Below, in pieces: positions 24,561 to 33,700 of a stretch of 36,108 bases of DNA (within the stretch, counting starts at the first letter, position 1; each line of letters opens with the position of its first letter). Both the position numbers and the translations under genes were made by a program. The notes under the pieces are model-generated. The model ran no database searches and was not told the DNA's origin. It saw nothing but the letters and a program-made list of their open reading frames with translations. The stretch is from Hyphomicrobiales bacterium (lineage in GTDB: Bacteria; Pseudomonadota; Alphaproteobacteria; Rhizobiales; Rhizobiaceae): positions 1,030,961-1,067,068 of the forward strand of contig NVSG01000001.1 of assembly GCA_002401155.1 (NCBI GenBank), given 5' to 3'.

Positions 24561-25064
24561 TCATTCGTTCACGAAACTACTCTTTATTATGAATGCCTTA
24601 TCAAAAAAATACTCTTCCAGATTGTCCCCATCGCCGCCACGATCAACCACCACAAAATCACTATCAGGTTCCAGCGCCAATAGCGGATGATGCCAAGTAT
24701 TCGCGGAGTAATTCACACCTTGGTTCCCTGCGGCGAGAAACGCCTGTGGCTTACCGGGAACCCCGTCAACATCCTTCGACACCACTACCAAAAAGGGCCT
24801 CCCCTGCAACGGGATAAATGCCTGACTGCCAAAAGGATGACGCTCCATCATATCGATTTCCAGAGGAAACACCTTCTGGTCTCCCCGAAAAATATTGATC
24901 AGCGTCGAAGCATTTTCACCCAATGTCTCAACCTTCGCTAAATCATGATAGCGAACAGTCGAACCATTATTGATTTCAAAATTTTCCGCCCCGTCGGTTT
25001 CGATCACATCACCAAAATCCGCAAAGGCCTGACGGGTTAATTTCGAGACAGTTATTTCGCTCAT
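24561..25064 (-). CDS. allA: Ureidoglycolate lyase family protein
   Basis: A cupin-fold enzyme of the AllA family; the archetype splits (S)-ureidoglycolate into glyoxylate and urea, the last step of allantoin breakdown. It is 167 residues, as usual. Conserved segments are [27 protein letters not shown], the [23 protein letters not shown] stretch (the VNYxxxTWHHPL hallmark) and FVVVDRGG. No allantoinase, allantoate hydrolase or urease genes are in the window. It is flanked by a PaaI-type thioesterase nine bases upstream and acyl-CoA dehydrogenases downstream. Family membership is strong; the substrate in this operon is open, and a related ureido- or carbamoyl-acid is possible. Confidence 0.88.
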   Translation of the reverse strand: MSEITVSKLTRQAFADFGDVIETDGAENFEINNGSTVRYHDLAKVETLGENASTLINIFRGDQKVFPLEIDMMERHPFGSQAFIPLQGRPFLVVVSKDVDGVPGKPQAFLAAGNQGVNYSANTWHHPLLALEPDSDFVVVDRGGDGDNLEEYFFDKAFIIKSSFVNE

Positions 25065-25073
25065 ATCAAACGC

Positions 25074-25502
25074 CTATTTTACCGGAGGAATGGAATAGGT
25101 CGCGGTAGCGTGCGCCACCAATGTCTGGTCAACCTTGGAGAGAATTTTAACATCACAAACCGCCAGACGCTTGCCCAGTTTCAACAATTGCCCCTCAGCC
25201 ACAAGATCACCCATAACCGGTTTATTGAGAAAGTTGATATTGAGATTGGTCGTCACCGCCAGCGCCACTTTGCCAATATGCGATAAAATCAGCAAATAGG
25301 CGGTTACATCGGCCAGCGTAAACATGGTTGGTCCGGAAATCGTACCGCCGGGACGCAAATCATGTTCGGTAATTTTCATACCGACACGAATGAACCCGGG
25401 GCGAACTTCCTCGGCAATCCAGCCATATTTTTTGGATTGGGGAAATACCTCCCCCACAAACTCGTTCACTTCGGAAACCGTCATTTTTGGTTGAAATTGC
25501 AT
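25074..25502 (-). CDS. PaaI family hotdog-fold thioesterase
   Basis: A 142-residue hotdog-fold acyl-CoA thioesterase of the PaaI/YdiI group, expected to release free acids from acyl-CoA intermediates. The central helix region RPGGTISGPTMFTLADVTAY contains the conserved G-x-x-x-x-x-x-D pattern with the catalytic aspartate, and NLNINFLNKPVMGDLVAEG is the hallmark strand pair. It is the first gene of the minus-strand cluster that includes allA, two acyl-CoA dehydrogenases, ridA and a PLP enzyme. It diverges from the DUF938 gene across 53 bases, which must hold both promoters. Substrate unknown. Confidence 0.88.
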   Translation of the reverse strand: MQFQPKMTVSEVNEFVGEVFPQSKKYGWIAEEVRPGFIRVGMKITEHDLRPGGTISGPTMFTLADVTAYLLILSHIGKVALAVTTNLNINFLNKPVMGDLVAEGQLLKLGKRLAVCDVKILSKVDQTLVAHATATYSIPPVK

Positions 25503-25555
25503 CTGGAGTCTTTCATGCTGGGAAAACCGCTAAACAGATTAAGAACATTGCAGAT

Positions 25556-26179
25556 ATGCCAACCCGACTCAATGCCCCATCCTACCATCGAAACATTGAT
25601 CCAATTTCCTCAGTCATCACTAAAGCACTCGAAGGTAAATCCGGCCACGTACTGGAAATAGGCAGCGGCAGCGGGCAGCACATCACGGCCCTTGCAGCTT
25701 TAATGCCGAAACTTGTATTCTGGCCAAGTGACCCGGATGATGCAAGCCGCGCCAGCACCAATGCTTGGGCTAGTCAGTTGAAAATTTCCAACGTCAAGCC
25801 ATCCTCCGCCATCGACGGTTCATCCCTCGATTGGCCATTGGGTGAGGACGGTTATCCACCAATAAAATTAACGGCAATTCAGTGTTTCAACGTCATCCAC
25901 ATTTCACCATGGCATGTGGCTCTGGGCTTATTGAAATCCGCATCCACCCATTTGTTACCGGGCGGAAAGCTAATTCTTTACGGTCCCTATAAGGTTGAGG
26001 GCGAACACATCGGGCAAGGCAATATCGATTTCGACAAATCCCTAAGGGAACGAAATTCAGAATGGGGCATTCGCGATATTGGTGAGGTTAAAAAAACGGC
26101 AGAAAAATTCGGGTTGATATTACAATCATTCCACCCGATGCCCGCCAATAATTTCATGCCAATTTTCACAAAACCCTAG
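25556..26179 (+). CDS. DUF938 SAM-dependent methyltransferase-like protein
   Basis: A class-I SAM-binding fold protein of 207 residues in the DUF938 family, whose substrate is unknown. NAPSYHRNIDPISSVI opens the protein as in other members. The SAM motif I is VLEIGSGSGQHI near residue 35, followed by FWPSDPDD with the acidic residue after strand 2. FNVIHISPWHVALGLL and LLPGGKLILYGPYKVEGEH follow, and NFMPIF lies at the end. I chose MPTRLNAP because homologs begin just before the APS-x-x-RN segment, though its ribosome binding site is weak. It diverges from the thioesterase gene and is followed by a palindrome-rich stretch. Confidence 0.88.
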   Translation: MPTRLNAPSYHRNIDPISSVITKALEGKSGHVLEIGSGSGQHITALAALMPKLVFWPSDPDDASRASTNAWASQLKISNVKPSSAIDGSSLDWPLGEDGYPPIKLTAIQCFNVIHISPWHVALGLLKSASTHLLPGGKLILYGPYKVEGEHIGQGNIDFDKSLRERNSEWGIRDIGEVKKTAEKFGLILQSFHPMPANNFMPIFTKP

Positions 26180-26194
26180 GTCACAGACCCAGAG

Positions 26195-26283
26195 CAAGTC
26201 CGACTTAAGCCGACTTGTTAGATGGCGAAGAGCCGCCCGGCGCTAGCTGCGCCGCCCATACGGAGGCCCCAAGCAAAGCTTGG
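26195..26283. repeat. GC-rich palindromic island between DUF938 gene and liu operon
   Basis: Between the DUF938 stop and the liu terminator lies a stretch with no gene but three dyads in a row. They are CAAGTC/GACTTG (26195-26200, 26212-26217) around a CTTAAG core, CGGCGC-TAGCT-GCGCCG (26238-26254), and CCAAGC-AAA-GCTTGG (26269-26283). Its composition is more GC-rich than the flanking genes. It resembles an extragenic palindromic element or a small structured RNA. I cannot match it to a named family from memory. Confidence 0.5.
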
Positions 26284-26299
26284 ATACGCCCGTGAGAAC

Positions 26300-26340
26300 A
26301 AAAAACTAGATCGTTTCCGTCAAAGACGGATACGATCTAG
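26300..26340 (-). terminator. Rho-independent terminator of the liu operon
   Basis: A 16-pair stem with one mismatch (26306-26321 with 26325-26340) and an AAA loop is followed, on the minus strand, by six T residues (A6 at 26300-26305). The TAG stop codon of the last gene (26337-26339) lies inside the stem. The opposite side has no T-run, so it works in the minus direction only. Confidence 0.85.
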
Positions 26341-27122
26341 CTAACCCAACCCGGTTTGCGCTTTTCAAAGAACGCGCCCACCCCTTCGTGAGCCTCGCCA
26401 CCTTCCCAAATATCAGCAAGTCTGCGCACCGTATCTTCGATCACCTGCTCATCAATGACGGTACTAAGCGAGCGGACCAATTCCTTCGCCGCGGCAACCG
26501 CCCGGGGCGCTGTTGCCAGATAGGGTTCAACGGCTCTTTCCACCGCATCGTCCAAATCTTCTGCGCTAACAACCTCCGAAACCAGCCCCAGATCTTTTGC
26601 TCTTTCGGCACCGAATAATTCGCCCGACATAAACACTTGCCGCGCCCTGCCTTCGCCCATCCGGGCAACAACATACGGTCCAATGGTCGCTGGAATTAGC
26701 CCCAGTTTGGTTTCCGTCAAACCAAATTTTGCATCTTCAACGGCAATCACATAATCGCACACACTCATCATGCCCAAGCCCCCGCCGAAGGAGTTGCCAT
26801 GAATCCGTGCTATCAGCGGTTTGGGAAGAATATTCAACCCCCGCAACATATAGGCAATCTTACGCGCTTCGCGCATGCGCTGTTCTCTGCTCGAATGAAA
26901 TTGCTCCTGCATCCAGCCAAGATCACCGCCAGCACAAAAGCTTTTGCCGTCACCAGCAAGCACAACCACCCGCACATCGGAATTTTCTGCCAGTTCAGTT
27001 GTGGCGCCGGCAAGCTCCGTGATCAGCTCCGCGTTCAAAGCGTTGTGTTTATCCCCACGCATCATCGTCAGCGTGGCAACTCCATTTCTGCTTATTTCAA
27101 TCTGCACAGTTTCGAAATTCAT
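26337..27122 (-). CDS. liuC: Methylglutaconyl-CoA hydratase (enoyl-CoA hydratase family)
   Basis: A crotonase-fold enzyme of 261 residues that hydrates 3-methylglutaconyl-CoA to HMG-CoA in leucine degradation; the specific role is assigned from the operon. VVVLAGDGKSFCAGGDLGWM gives the first oxyanion-hole strand, and RIHGNSFGGGLGMMSVCDYV the second oxyanion segment. FGLTETKLGLIPATIGPYV carries the glutamate-containing catalytic region, and ELFGAERAKDLGLV follows. The ATG at 27122 has TAAGGTG eight bases upstream; a TTG two codons earlier is less likely. The gene is last in the operon, six bases after liuE, and its stop codon lies in the terminator hairpin. Confidence 0.9.
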   Translation of the reverse strand: MNFETVQIEISRNGVATLTMMRGDKHNALNAELITELAGATTELAENSDVRVVVLAGDGKSFCAGGDLGWMQEQFHSSREQRMREARKIAYMLRGLNILPKPLIARIHGNSFGGGLGMMSVCDYVIAVEDAKFGLTETKLGLIPATIGPYVVARMGEGRARQVFMSGELFGAERAKDLGLVSEVVSAEDLDDAVERAVEPYLATAPRAVAAAKELVRSLSTVIDEQVIEDTVRRLADIWEGGEAHEGVGAFFEKRKPGWVS

Positions 27123-27128
27123 CTGCAA

Positions 27129-27977
27129 TCACCTTAATGAAACCGCAAACTCCGCGGTTGCCTTCAGTTTCCCGCTATCAATATCCGTTGTAAATCCCAA
27201 GGAGTCCAGCATAGAAACCACAGCCCCCGTATCCACATTTCCCTTGGCACCCGGCGCATAGGGGCATCCACCCAGACCACCAATGGCTGCATCATAGGTC
27301 CGCAAACCTTTTTCCAAGCTGGCGGAAATGTTCGCTAACGCATTTCCCAACGTATCGTGATAATGCCCCGCGAGGTTTTCCGCTGGCACAAATTGCAAAA
27401 CAGCATCCAGCATTGCGCAAATTGTTTCCGGCGTTCCATGGCCAATAGTATCCCCAAGCGACACCTCATAGCATCCAAGTTGAAAAAACGTCTCGGCAAT
27501 CCGGGCAACCGCCTCTGGCGGTGTTCGGCCATCAAACGGGCAATCTGTGACGCAGGAAATATAGCCGCGAACCGGAATATTATCATTGAGCGCCGCCGCA
27601 ATAACTGGCTTGAACCGTTCGATACTTTCAGCCACCGAGCAATTGATATTGCTTTGACTAAACCCTTCAGAGGCCGAACCAAAAACTGCAACCTCATCGG
27701 CCTTGGCAGCAACAGCCCCTTCATATCCACGCATATTCGGTGTGAGTACAGTATAAGATACGCCTGCTTTGCGCGAAATCCCCGCCATCACCTCAGCAGC
27801 GTCCGCCATTTGCGGCACCCATTTTGGCGAAACAAAACTGGTCACCTCGATTTTTTCAAAACCGCAATCAGAGAGCATATCCACTAAGGCAATTTTATCG
27901 GCAGTTTTAATCAGCTTCTTTTCATTTTGAAGCCCGTCGCGTGGCCCCATTTCGAAAATACAAACCTTATCACTCAT
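27129..27977 (-). CDS. liuE: Hydroxymethylglutaryl-CoA lyase
   Basis: Splits HMG-CoA into acetyl-CoA and acetoacetate, the final step of leucine degradation. It is a TIM-barrel enzyme of the HMGL-like/DRE-TIM group, 282 residues from ATG 27977. The substrate and metal motif EMGPRDGLQNEKK is at the N-terminus. FVSPKWVPQMAD, the metal-histidine segment LAGHYHDTLGNALANI and the catalytic-cysteine loop GGLGGCPYAPGAKGNV follow. The start overlaps the upstream liuD end by eight bases; a longer TTG or other start to 28010 lies deep inside liuD and is unlikely. It is in the same operon as the carboxylase and hydratase. Confidence 0.95.
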   Translation of the reverse strand: MSDKVCIFEMGPRDGLQNEKKLIKTADKIALVDMLSDCGFEKIEVTSFVSPKWVPQMADAAEVMAGISRKAGVSYTVLTPNMRGYEGAVAAKADEVAVFGSASEGFSQSNINCSVAESIERFKPVIAAALNDNIPVRGYISCVTDCPFDGRTPPEAVARIAETFFQLGCYEVSLGDTIGHGTPETICAMLDAVLQFVPAENLAGHYHDTLGNALANISASLEKGLRTYDAAIGGLGGCPYAPGAKGNVDTGAVVSMLDSLGFTTDIDSGKLKATAEFAVSLR

Positions 27978-29946
27978 CGACACTCTCCAGCACAACGAGC
28001 AACACGCCATCCTCCACCTGATCGCCAGCTTTAGCGTTCACCTCAGCGATAACACCATCGCGCGGAGCAGTTAAAGTGTGTTCCATTTTCATGGCTTCCA
28101 GCACCAGCAGAGCATCGCCTTCTTTTACGGTATCACCAACTTTAATCGAAATCACCTTGATCAATCCCGGCATAGGCGCAGCAACACTATCACCAGCATT
28201 GGCATCGCCGCCGCCCGCATCAAGTGGGTCAGGCAACGCAAAGTCGTGAGACTTGCCATCAACAAACAAAACCAGATGCCCGGGATAATGCGCGAGCGAG
28301 AATTTAGAAACTTGCCCATCGATCCGACAAATGAATTGCTCACCATCAGCACCAACAAATTCAATTTTATGTTTGGCCTCACCCACCTCATGCACAACCG
28401 ACCCGTTGGAATTTAACGATTGGAAATTCACCTCAATTGGTTCGCCATCCAGTTCTAAAACAACACGGTTGCTGGCACTCCCCCAATGGCGAAAGGATTG
28501 AAATTGAGATTGCTCTTCATGCAGACCAAGAGCACACAGGCCAGCCAGCGCGGTCGCCTGAGAACGAACCTTATCCTGCTTAATCAGCGTCTCAAGCTCG
28601 CGGTCAATCAGACCGGTATCCACCTGACCGTTGACAAAATCTTCATGGGAAAAAATTGCAGCAAGGAAAGCTGTATTGGTCACTATCCCGATCACCCGCG
28701 TTTCCGCCAGCGCATTTTTCATCCGTGCCAACGCCTCCCCCCGGGACCCACCCAAGGTAACGACTTTCGCAATCATCGGATCGTAAAATGGCGAGATCAC
28801 ATCGCCTTCGCGAACCCCTGAATCGTTACGGGCAATTTCGCAAAGCCTCAAATATTCAAGCTTGCCGGTCGCTGGCAAAAAGCCCTTGGCAACATCTTCG
28901 GCGTAAATTCGCGCTTCAAATGCGTGGCCGCTAATCGAAAGCTCCGATTGTTTTTTCGGCAATGGCTCACCGCACGCCACCAGCAATTGCCACTCCACCA
29001 AATCCTGCCCGGTAATAAACTCTGTCACCGGATGCTCTACCTGCAAGCGCGTGTTCATTTCCATGAACCAGAACGCATCGGTTTTCAGCCCATCAGAACT
29101 GTCGACAATAAATTCAATCGTCCCGGCCCCGGAGTAATTAATGGTCTCGGCAGCCTTCACCGCCGCATCGCCCATGACTTTGCGCATAGCATCGGTCATG
29201 CCCGGTGCAGGCGCTTCCTCAATCACTTTTTGATGGCGGCGCTGGAGCGAACAATCCCGCTCAAACAGATGCACCACATTACCATGATTATCGCCAAAAA
29301 CCTGAATTTCGATGTGGCGCGGCGAAGATATATATTTTTCAATCAGCACGTGACCATCACCAAAGCTGGCTTCACCTTCACGCGAAGCACCTTCAAGAGC
29401 AGCAGCAAAATCTTCCGGCCGCTCCACCTTGCGCATGCCCTTACCGCCGCCGCCAGCACGTGCTTTTATCAAAACCGGATAGCCAATTTTGTCAGCCTCT
29501 TGCGCTAAAAAGTCCACATCCTGATTAGAACCATGATAGCCCGGCACAACAGGAACGCCTGCTTCGCTCATCAATGTCTTGGCTGCATCTTTCAGGCCCA
29601 TAGCGCGAATAGCGCTTGCCGATGGCCCAATGAAAACCAGCCCGGCCTTTTCCACCGCTTCAACAAAATCGGGATTTTCCGACAAAAATCCATAGCCCGG
29701 ATGAATGGCTTCTGCGCCAGTTTCCAAAGCCGCCTTGATGATCACATCACCTTTCAGATAGCTATCCGCCACCGGCGCTTCACCAATCCGCACCGCCTCA
29801 TCAGCCATCATCACATGCATCGCGTTGGCATCTGCATCGGAATAAACAGCAACCGTCGCAACACCCAAACGCTTCGCTGTACGCATGATACGGCAAGCAA
29901 TCTCGCCCCGATTGGCAATGAGAATTTTAGAAAAAAGTTGTGTCAT
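27970..29946 (-). CDS. liuD: Methylcrotonoyl-CoA carboxylase biotin subunit (alpha)
   Basis: The biotin carboxylase plus biotin carrier subunit that, with LiuB, carboxylates 3-methylcrotonyl-CoA. It is 658 residues. The N-terminal biotin carboxylase domain starts with KILIANRGEIACRIMRTAKR. The ATP-grasp glycine loop is ARAGGGGKGMR near residue 165, and EMNTRLQVEHPVTE is the carboxylase hallmark near residue 290. The biotinyl domain at the C-terminus carries the lysine in LVLEAMKMEHTL. It shares four bases (ATGA) with the upstream nitronate monooxygenase-like gene and overlaps liuE by eight. Propionyl- or geranyl-CoA carboxylase alternatives are disfavoured by the liuA, liuC and liuE context. 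Confidence 0.93.
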   Translation of the reverse strand: MTQLFSKILIANRGEIACRIMRTAKRLGVATVAVYSDADANAMHVMMADEAVRIGEAPVADSYLKGDVIIKAALETGAEAIHPGYGFLSENPDFVEAVEKAGLVFIGPSASAIRAMGLKDAAKTLMSEAGVPVVPGYHGSNQDVDFLAQEADKIGYPVLIKARAGGGGKGMRKVERPEDFAAALEGASREGEASFGDGHVLIEKYISSPRHIEIQVFGDNHGNVVHLFERDCSLQRRHQKVIEEAPAPGMTDAMRKVMGDAAVKAAETINYSGAGTIEFIVDSSDGLKTDAFWFMEMNTRLQVEHPVTEFITGQDLVEWQLLVACGEPLPKKQSELSISGHAFEARIYAEDVAKGFLPATGKLEYLRLCEIARNDSGVREGDVISPFYDPMIAKVVTLGGSRGEALARMKNALAETRVIGIVTNTAFLAAIFSHEDFVNGQVDTGLIDRELETLIKQDKVRSQATALAGLCALGLHEEQSQFQSFRHWGSASNRVVLELDGEPIEVNFQSLNSNGSVVHEVGEAKHKIEFVGADGEQFICRIDGQVSKFSLAHYPGHLVLFVDGKSHDFALPDPLDAGGGDANAGDSVAAPMPGLIKVISIKVGDTVKEGDALLVLEAMKMEHTLTAPRDGVIAEVNAKAGDQVEDGVLLVVLESVDE

Positions 29947-30923
29947 CCCTGCTTCACATTCTGTCGAAAACTGTTTGAAATAATGTCGGTTGCTTCGCTC
30001 ACCATAGTCTCCAGAATTTCAGCTGCCGGCTTAATATCAAAAATCAATCCGGTAACCTCACCCACAATCGAGTTGGCAATATCTGTGTCGCCAGTAGCCC
30101 AAGCCGCTGCCCAACCTTCCGCCACCTGCGGATCAGCCATTTTCAATTCATCGGTATGCTCGTGCCATCTATCGGAAAACCTGTTTTTAAGAACACGGAC
30201 AGAATATCGCTCCGCCCAGTCCAGCTTGCGGATCACATCCAACACACTGGTACGCAAAGTATCATCGCCTGAAGCTGCAATTGCTGCTTCGTGCATATTG
30301 GCATGAACCTGCGCTTCCAAGCTGGCCCAAAATCGCGTTCCCACCAAAACCCCGTCAGCCCCCAGCATCAGGCTTGCCGCAAGGCCGCGACCATCTCCAA
30401 TACCACCAGCAGCAATCAGCAGTGTTTCCGGTTTAACTTTGGCAATCATATCCGCCACCTCAGGTACAAGAGTAACGGTCCCGCGGCTTTCGCCATGCCC
30501 GCCAGCTTCGGCTCCCTGCGCCACGATAATATCTGCCCCCACATCAATGGCATGTCGCGCATCTTTCAAAGTTTGCACCTGACAAATAAATTGCGCACCC
30601 GACTTTTTAATTCTGTCCGCATAAGGAGCAGGATCGCCAAATGACAAAAATATCGCAGCCGGAGAACGCTCCAGTGTTTCGTCCAACGGCCGAGAATCTT
30701 CTGCCAGCACCCATGTGATAAACCCACAACCCACGGGCTGATTACCAACTTTTGAAAACTCATTGGCGATCCATTCCGGATCACCATATCCCCCACCGAT
30801 AAATCCTAAACCACCAGCCCGCGACACTGCCGCCGCCAATCCACCACCGGCAGCGTTGGCCATCGGCGCAGATATCACAGGGTGGGCAATGCCCAGTCGT
30901 TCGGTCAATCGAGTAGTTAACAT
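29943..30923 (-). CDS. Nitronate monooxygenase-like FMN oxidoreductase embedded in the liu operon
   Basis: A second TIM-barrel FMN enzyme of the nitronate monooxygenase/2-nitropropane dioxygenase family, 326 residues. HPVISAPMANAAGGGLAAAV gives the first strand and FMN contact. DIIVAQGAEAGGHGESRG contains the conserved histidine, and LLIAAGGIGDGRGLAASLML with GADGVLVGTRFWAS forms the phosphate-binding half. It lies nine bases after liuB and shares four bases with liuD, so it is translated as part of the operon. It is not a known step of leucine breakdown. Possible roles are removal of toxic nitronates or an accessory flavin reaction; neither is shown by the sequence. Confidence 0.88.
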   Translation of the reverse strand: MLTTRLTERLGIAHPVISAPMANAAGGGLAAAVSRAGGLGFIGGGYGDPEWIANEFSKVGNQPVGCGFITWVLAEDSRPLDETLERSPAAIFLSFGDPAPYADRIKKSGAQFICQVQTLKDARHAIDVGADIIVAQGAEAGGHGESRGTVTLVPEVADMIAKVKPETLLIAAGGIGDGRGLAASLMLGADGVLVGTRFWASLEAQVHANMHEAAIAASGDDTLRTSVLDVIRKLDWAERYSVRVLKNRFSDRWHEHTDELKMADPQVAEGWAAAWATGDTDIANSIVGEVTGLIFDIKPAAEILETMVSEATDIISNSFRQNVKQG

Positions 30924-30932
30924 CTCAAATCC

Positions 30933-32540
30933 TTACATTCTAAATATACCAAATTGCGTATCTTCTATTGGTGCATTCAGCGCCGCCGATAAAGAAAGCG
31001 CGAGCACACTACGTGTGTTGCGCGGGTCAATAATGCCATCGTCCCAGAGGCGTGCCGAGGCATAAAGCGGATGGCCTTGTTCCTCGAACATGTCGATGAC
31101 AGGTTGTTTGAATTCAACCTCTTCTTCCGCAGACCATTCCTCGCCGCGACGCTCCATGCCGTAGCGTTTTACGGTGGCCAAAACCCCGGCAGCCTGTTCA
31201 CCGCCCATCACGGAAATCCGGCTATTGGGCCATGTCCAAAGGAAGCGCGGCGAAAATGCCCGCCCCGCCATGCCATAATTTCCAGCCCCGAAAGAGCCAC
31301 CAATCAACATGGTAATTTTCGGCACTTTTGTTGAGGCGACCGCCGTCACCAGCTTGGCCCCATCCTTGGCGATACCACCTGCTTCATATTTTTGGCCAAC
31401 CATAAATCCGGTAATATTTTGCAAGAATACCAGCGGAATTTTACGCTGAGAACAAAGCTCCACAAAATGCGTGCCCTTCAATGCACTTTCAGAAAACAGC
31501 ACGCCATTATTGGCAATAATACCAACCGGCATGCCATGCACATGAGCAAAGCCACATATCAGCGTGGTGCCAAATCGCGCTTTGAATTCATCAAATCGGG
31601 AACCATCCACAATCCGCGCAATCACCTCGCGCACATCATAGGGCGTGCGCACATCATCAGGCACAATGCCCAGAATTTCTTCCGGGTCATAAAGCGGCTC
31701 TTCGACGGCCTGCATATCCAATTGCCGGGGTTTGATGATATTCAAATTTGCCACCGCCTGCCGCGCCAAAGCAAGCGCATGATCGTCGTCTTCCGCCAGA
31801 TGATCAGCAACGCCCGATAGCCGCGTATGCACATCGCCGCCACCCAGATCCTCGGCACTAACCATCTCACCGGTTGCAGCCTTCACCAAAGGTGGGCCAG
31901 CAAGGAAAATCGTACCCTGCTCTTTCACAATGATGGTTTCATCAGACATGGCAGGCACATAAGCCCCGCCCGCCGTACATGACCCCATCACCACCGCAAT
32001 CTGCGCAATGCCCTTGGCCGAGAGGTTGGCCTGATTATAAAATATCCGGCCAAAATGTTCCTTATCTGGAAACACCTCATCTTGGTTCGGCAGGTTCGCG
32101 CCACCACTATCAACGAGATAGACACAGGGCAGATTATTCTCGCCCGCAATCTCCTGTGCCCGCAAATGTTTCTTCACGGTCATTGGGTAATAGGTGCCGC
32201 CCTTGACCGTCGCATCATTACAGATGATCATCACTTCGCGGCCACTAACCGTACCAACACCTGCAATTATCCCAGCCGATGGCGCTGCCCCCGAATACAT
32301 ATCATGGGCCGCGGTTTGGCCAATTTCCAAAAACGCAGACCCCGGATCAAGCAATCGGTCTACCCGCTCACGCGGCAAAACCTTGCCCCGCGATAAATGG
32401 CGTTCGCGCGCGCGGTCACCGCCACCAGCCATGGCCAATTGGGCAGCTTCTTTGACCACACTCATGGCTTCAAGACTGGCCTCGCGATTGGCTAAAAACG
32501 CTTCTGAATGCGGCGATATTTTTGACTGAATAACACTCAT
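30933..32540 (-). CDS. liuB: Methylcrotonoyl-CoA carboxylase carboxyltransferase subunit (beta)
   Basis: The carboxyltransferase subunit that moves CO2 from biotin on LiuD to 3-methylcrotonyl-CoA. It is 535 residues, normal for the family. Crotonase-like halves are visible: [39 protein letters not shown] and the oxyanion segments [15 protein letters not shown] and [39 protein letters not shown] is typical of methylcrotonyl-type over propionyl-type subunits. It overlaps liuA by four bases (ATGA), so translation is coupled. Activity as methylcrotonoyl rather than geranoyl carboxylase is inferred from the other operon members. Confidence 0.94.
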   Translation of the reverse strand: MSVIQSKISPHSEAFLANREASLEAMSVVKEAAQLAMAGGGDRARERHLSRGKVLPRERVDRLLDPGSAFLEIGQTAAHDMYSGAAPSAGIIAGVGTVSGREVMIICNDATVKGGTYYPMTVKKHLRAQEIAGENNLPCVYLVDSGGANLPNQDEVFPDKEHFGRIFYNQANLSAKGIAQIAVVMGSCTAGGAYVPAMSDETIIVKEQGTIFLAGPPLVKAATGEMVSAEDLGGGDVHTRLSGVADHLAEDDDHALALARQAVANLNIIKPRQLDMQAVEEPLYDPEEILGIVPDDVRTPYDVREVIARIVDGSRFDEFKARFGTTLICGFAHVHGMPVGIIANNGVLFSESALKGTHFVELCSQRKIPLVFLQNITGFMVGQKYEAGGIAKDGAKLVTAVASTKVPKITMLIGGSFGAGNYGMAGRAFSPRFLWTWPNSRISVMGGEQAAGVLATVKRYGMERRGEEWSAEEEVEFKQPVIDMFEEQGHPLYASARLWDDGIIDPRNTRSVLALSLSAALNAPIEDTQFGIFRM

Positions 32541-33700
32541 GCGGTTACCTTAAACAATTCACGCCCGATCAACATCCGGCGAATTTCACTGGTACCCGCA
32601 CCAATTTCCATCAGCTTGGCATCGCGCATCAAACGCGAAACCGGACTATCGGAAAGATAGCCGGCACCGCCCATGGCCTGCACTGCCTGTACCGATTGCT
32701 GCATTGCCTGCTCGGATGCATAAAGCACACAAGCCGCAGCATCCTGCCGCGTTACCTCACCCCGGTCGCACGATTGCGCCACTGCATAAACATAGGCCCG
32801 AGCCGAATTCATTGCTGTATACATATCGGCAATTTTCGCCTGCATGAGCTGGAATTCACCAATCGGTTTTCCAAACTGTTTGCGCTCATGCATATAGGGC
32901 ATGATCGCATCGAGGCAGGCATGCATGATGCCAATGCCGATGCCGGAAAGCACCACGCGCTCATAATCAAGACCCGACATCAGCACATTAACGCCCTTGC
33001 CCTCTTCGCCCAGAATATTTTCGTAAGGCACTTCCACATCTTCAAAAATCAGTTCACCCGTATCAGAGCCGCGCATACCAAGCTTGTCGAAATGGGCAGA
33101 GGTGGAAAATCCAGCCATTTCCTTTTCGATCAAGAATGCGGTCAAACCACGCGAACCGGCATTGGGATCGGTCTTGGCATAAACGATCAGCGTATCCGCA
33201 TCCGGCCCATTGGTGATCCAATATTTTGTACCATTGAGAATGAAACGATCATTGCGTTTCTCGGCTCGCAGCGACATGGAAACCACATCGGAGCCAGCCC
33301 CCGCTTCTGACATAGCCAACGCGCCCACATGCTCGCCGGAAATCAATCGCGGCAAATATTTCGCCTTCTGCTCATCACTGCCATTGAGTTTGAGTTGGTT
33401 GACGCACAAATTTGAATGAGCACCGTAGGAAAGGGATACCGAGGCAGAAGCCCGGGCAATTTCCTCCACCGCGACGGTATGAGCCAGATAGCCCATACCC
33501 GCACCACCATATTCCTCCGGCACGGTCACACCCAACAGGCCCATTCCACCCATTTCTTTCCAAAGGTCGCTTGGAAATTTATTGCTCGCATCAATTTCCG
33601 CCGCCCGTGGCGCAATCTTATCCTGAGCAAAACGATGGGTCATTTCCCGCAACGCTTCGATTTCTTCTCCAAGTGCAAAATTCATTACAGCATGAAACAT
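32537..33700 (-). CDS. liuA: Isovaleryl-CoA dehydrogenase
   Basis: An FAD acyl-CoA dehydrogenase that oxidises isovaleryl-CoA to 3-methylcrotonyl-CoA, the first committed liu step. It is 387 residues. [19 protein letters not shown] and [18 protein letters not shown] are typical family segments. The isovaleryl-type catalytic glutamate is in [11 protein letters not shown] on helix G (compare human IVD GLDLERLVL). The C-terminal position reads [14 protein letters not shown], lacking the medium-chain type glutamate, as expected for IVD. The ATG at 33700 has GGAGGAG about eight bases upstream and shares one base with the tetR stop (TAATG). A later ATG at 33685 lacks such a site. Confidence 0.95.
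   Translation of the reverse strand: MFHAVMNFALGEEIEALREMTHRFAQDKIAPRAAEIDASNKFPSDLWKEMGGMGLLGVTVPEEYGGAGMGYLAHTVAVEEIARASASVSLSYGAHSNLCVNQLKLNGSDEQKAKYLPRLISGEHVGALAMSEAGAGSDVVSMSLRAEKRNDRFILNGTKYWITNGPDADTLIVYAKTDPNAGSRGLTAFLIEKEMAGFSTSAHFDKLGMRGSDTGELIFEDVEVPYENILGEEGKGVNVLMSGLDYERVVLSGIGIGIMHACLDAIMPYMHERKQFGKPIGEFQLMQAKIADMYTAMNSARAYVYAVAQSCDRGEVTRQDAAACVLYASEQAMQQSVQAVQAMGGAGYLSDSPVSRLMRDAKLMEIGAGTSEIRRMLIGRELFKVTA

Noticed and set aside
23780..24592. 270-residue plus-strand frame opposite the first acyl-CoA dehydrogenase
   Set aside because: Antisense shadow; no motif and atypical composition.
29533..30306. 257-residue plus-strand frame opposite liuD and the nitronate monooxygenase-like gene
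   Set aside because: Antisense to two overlapping, clearly real genes; no family features.
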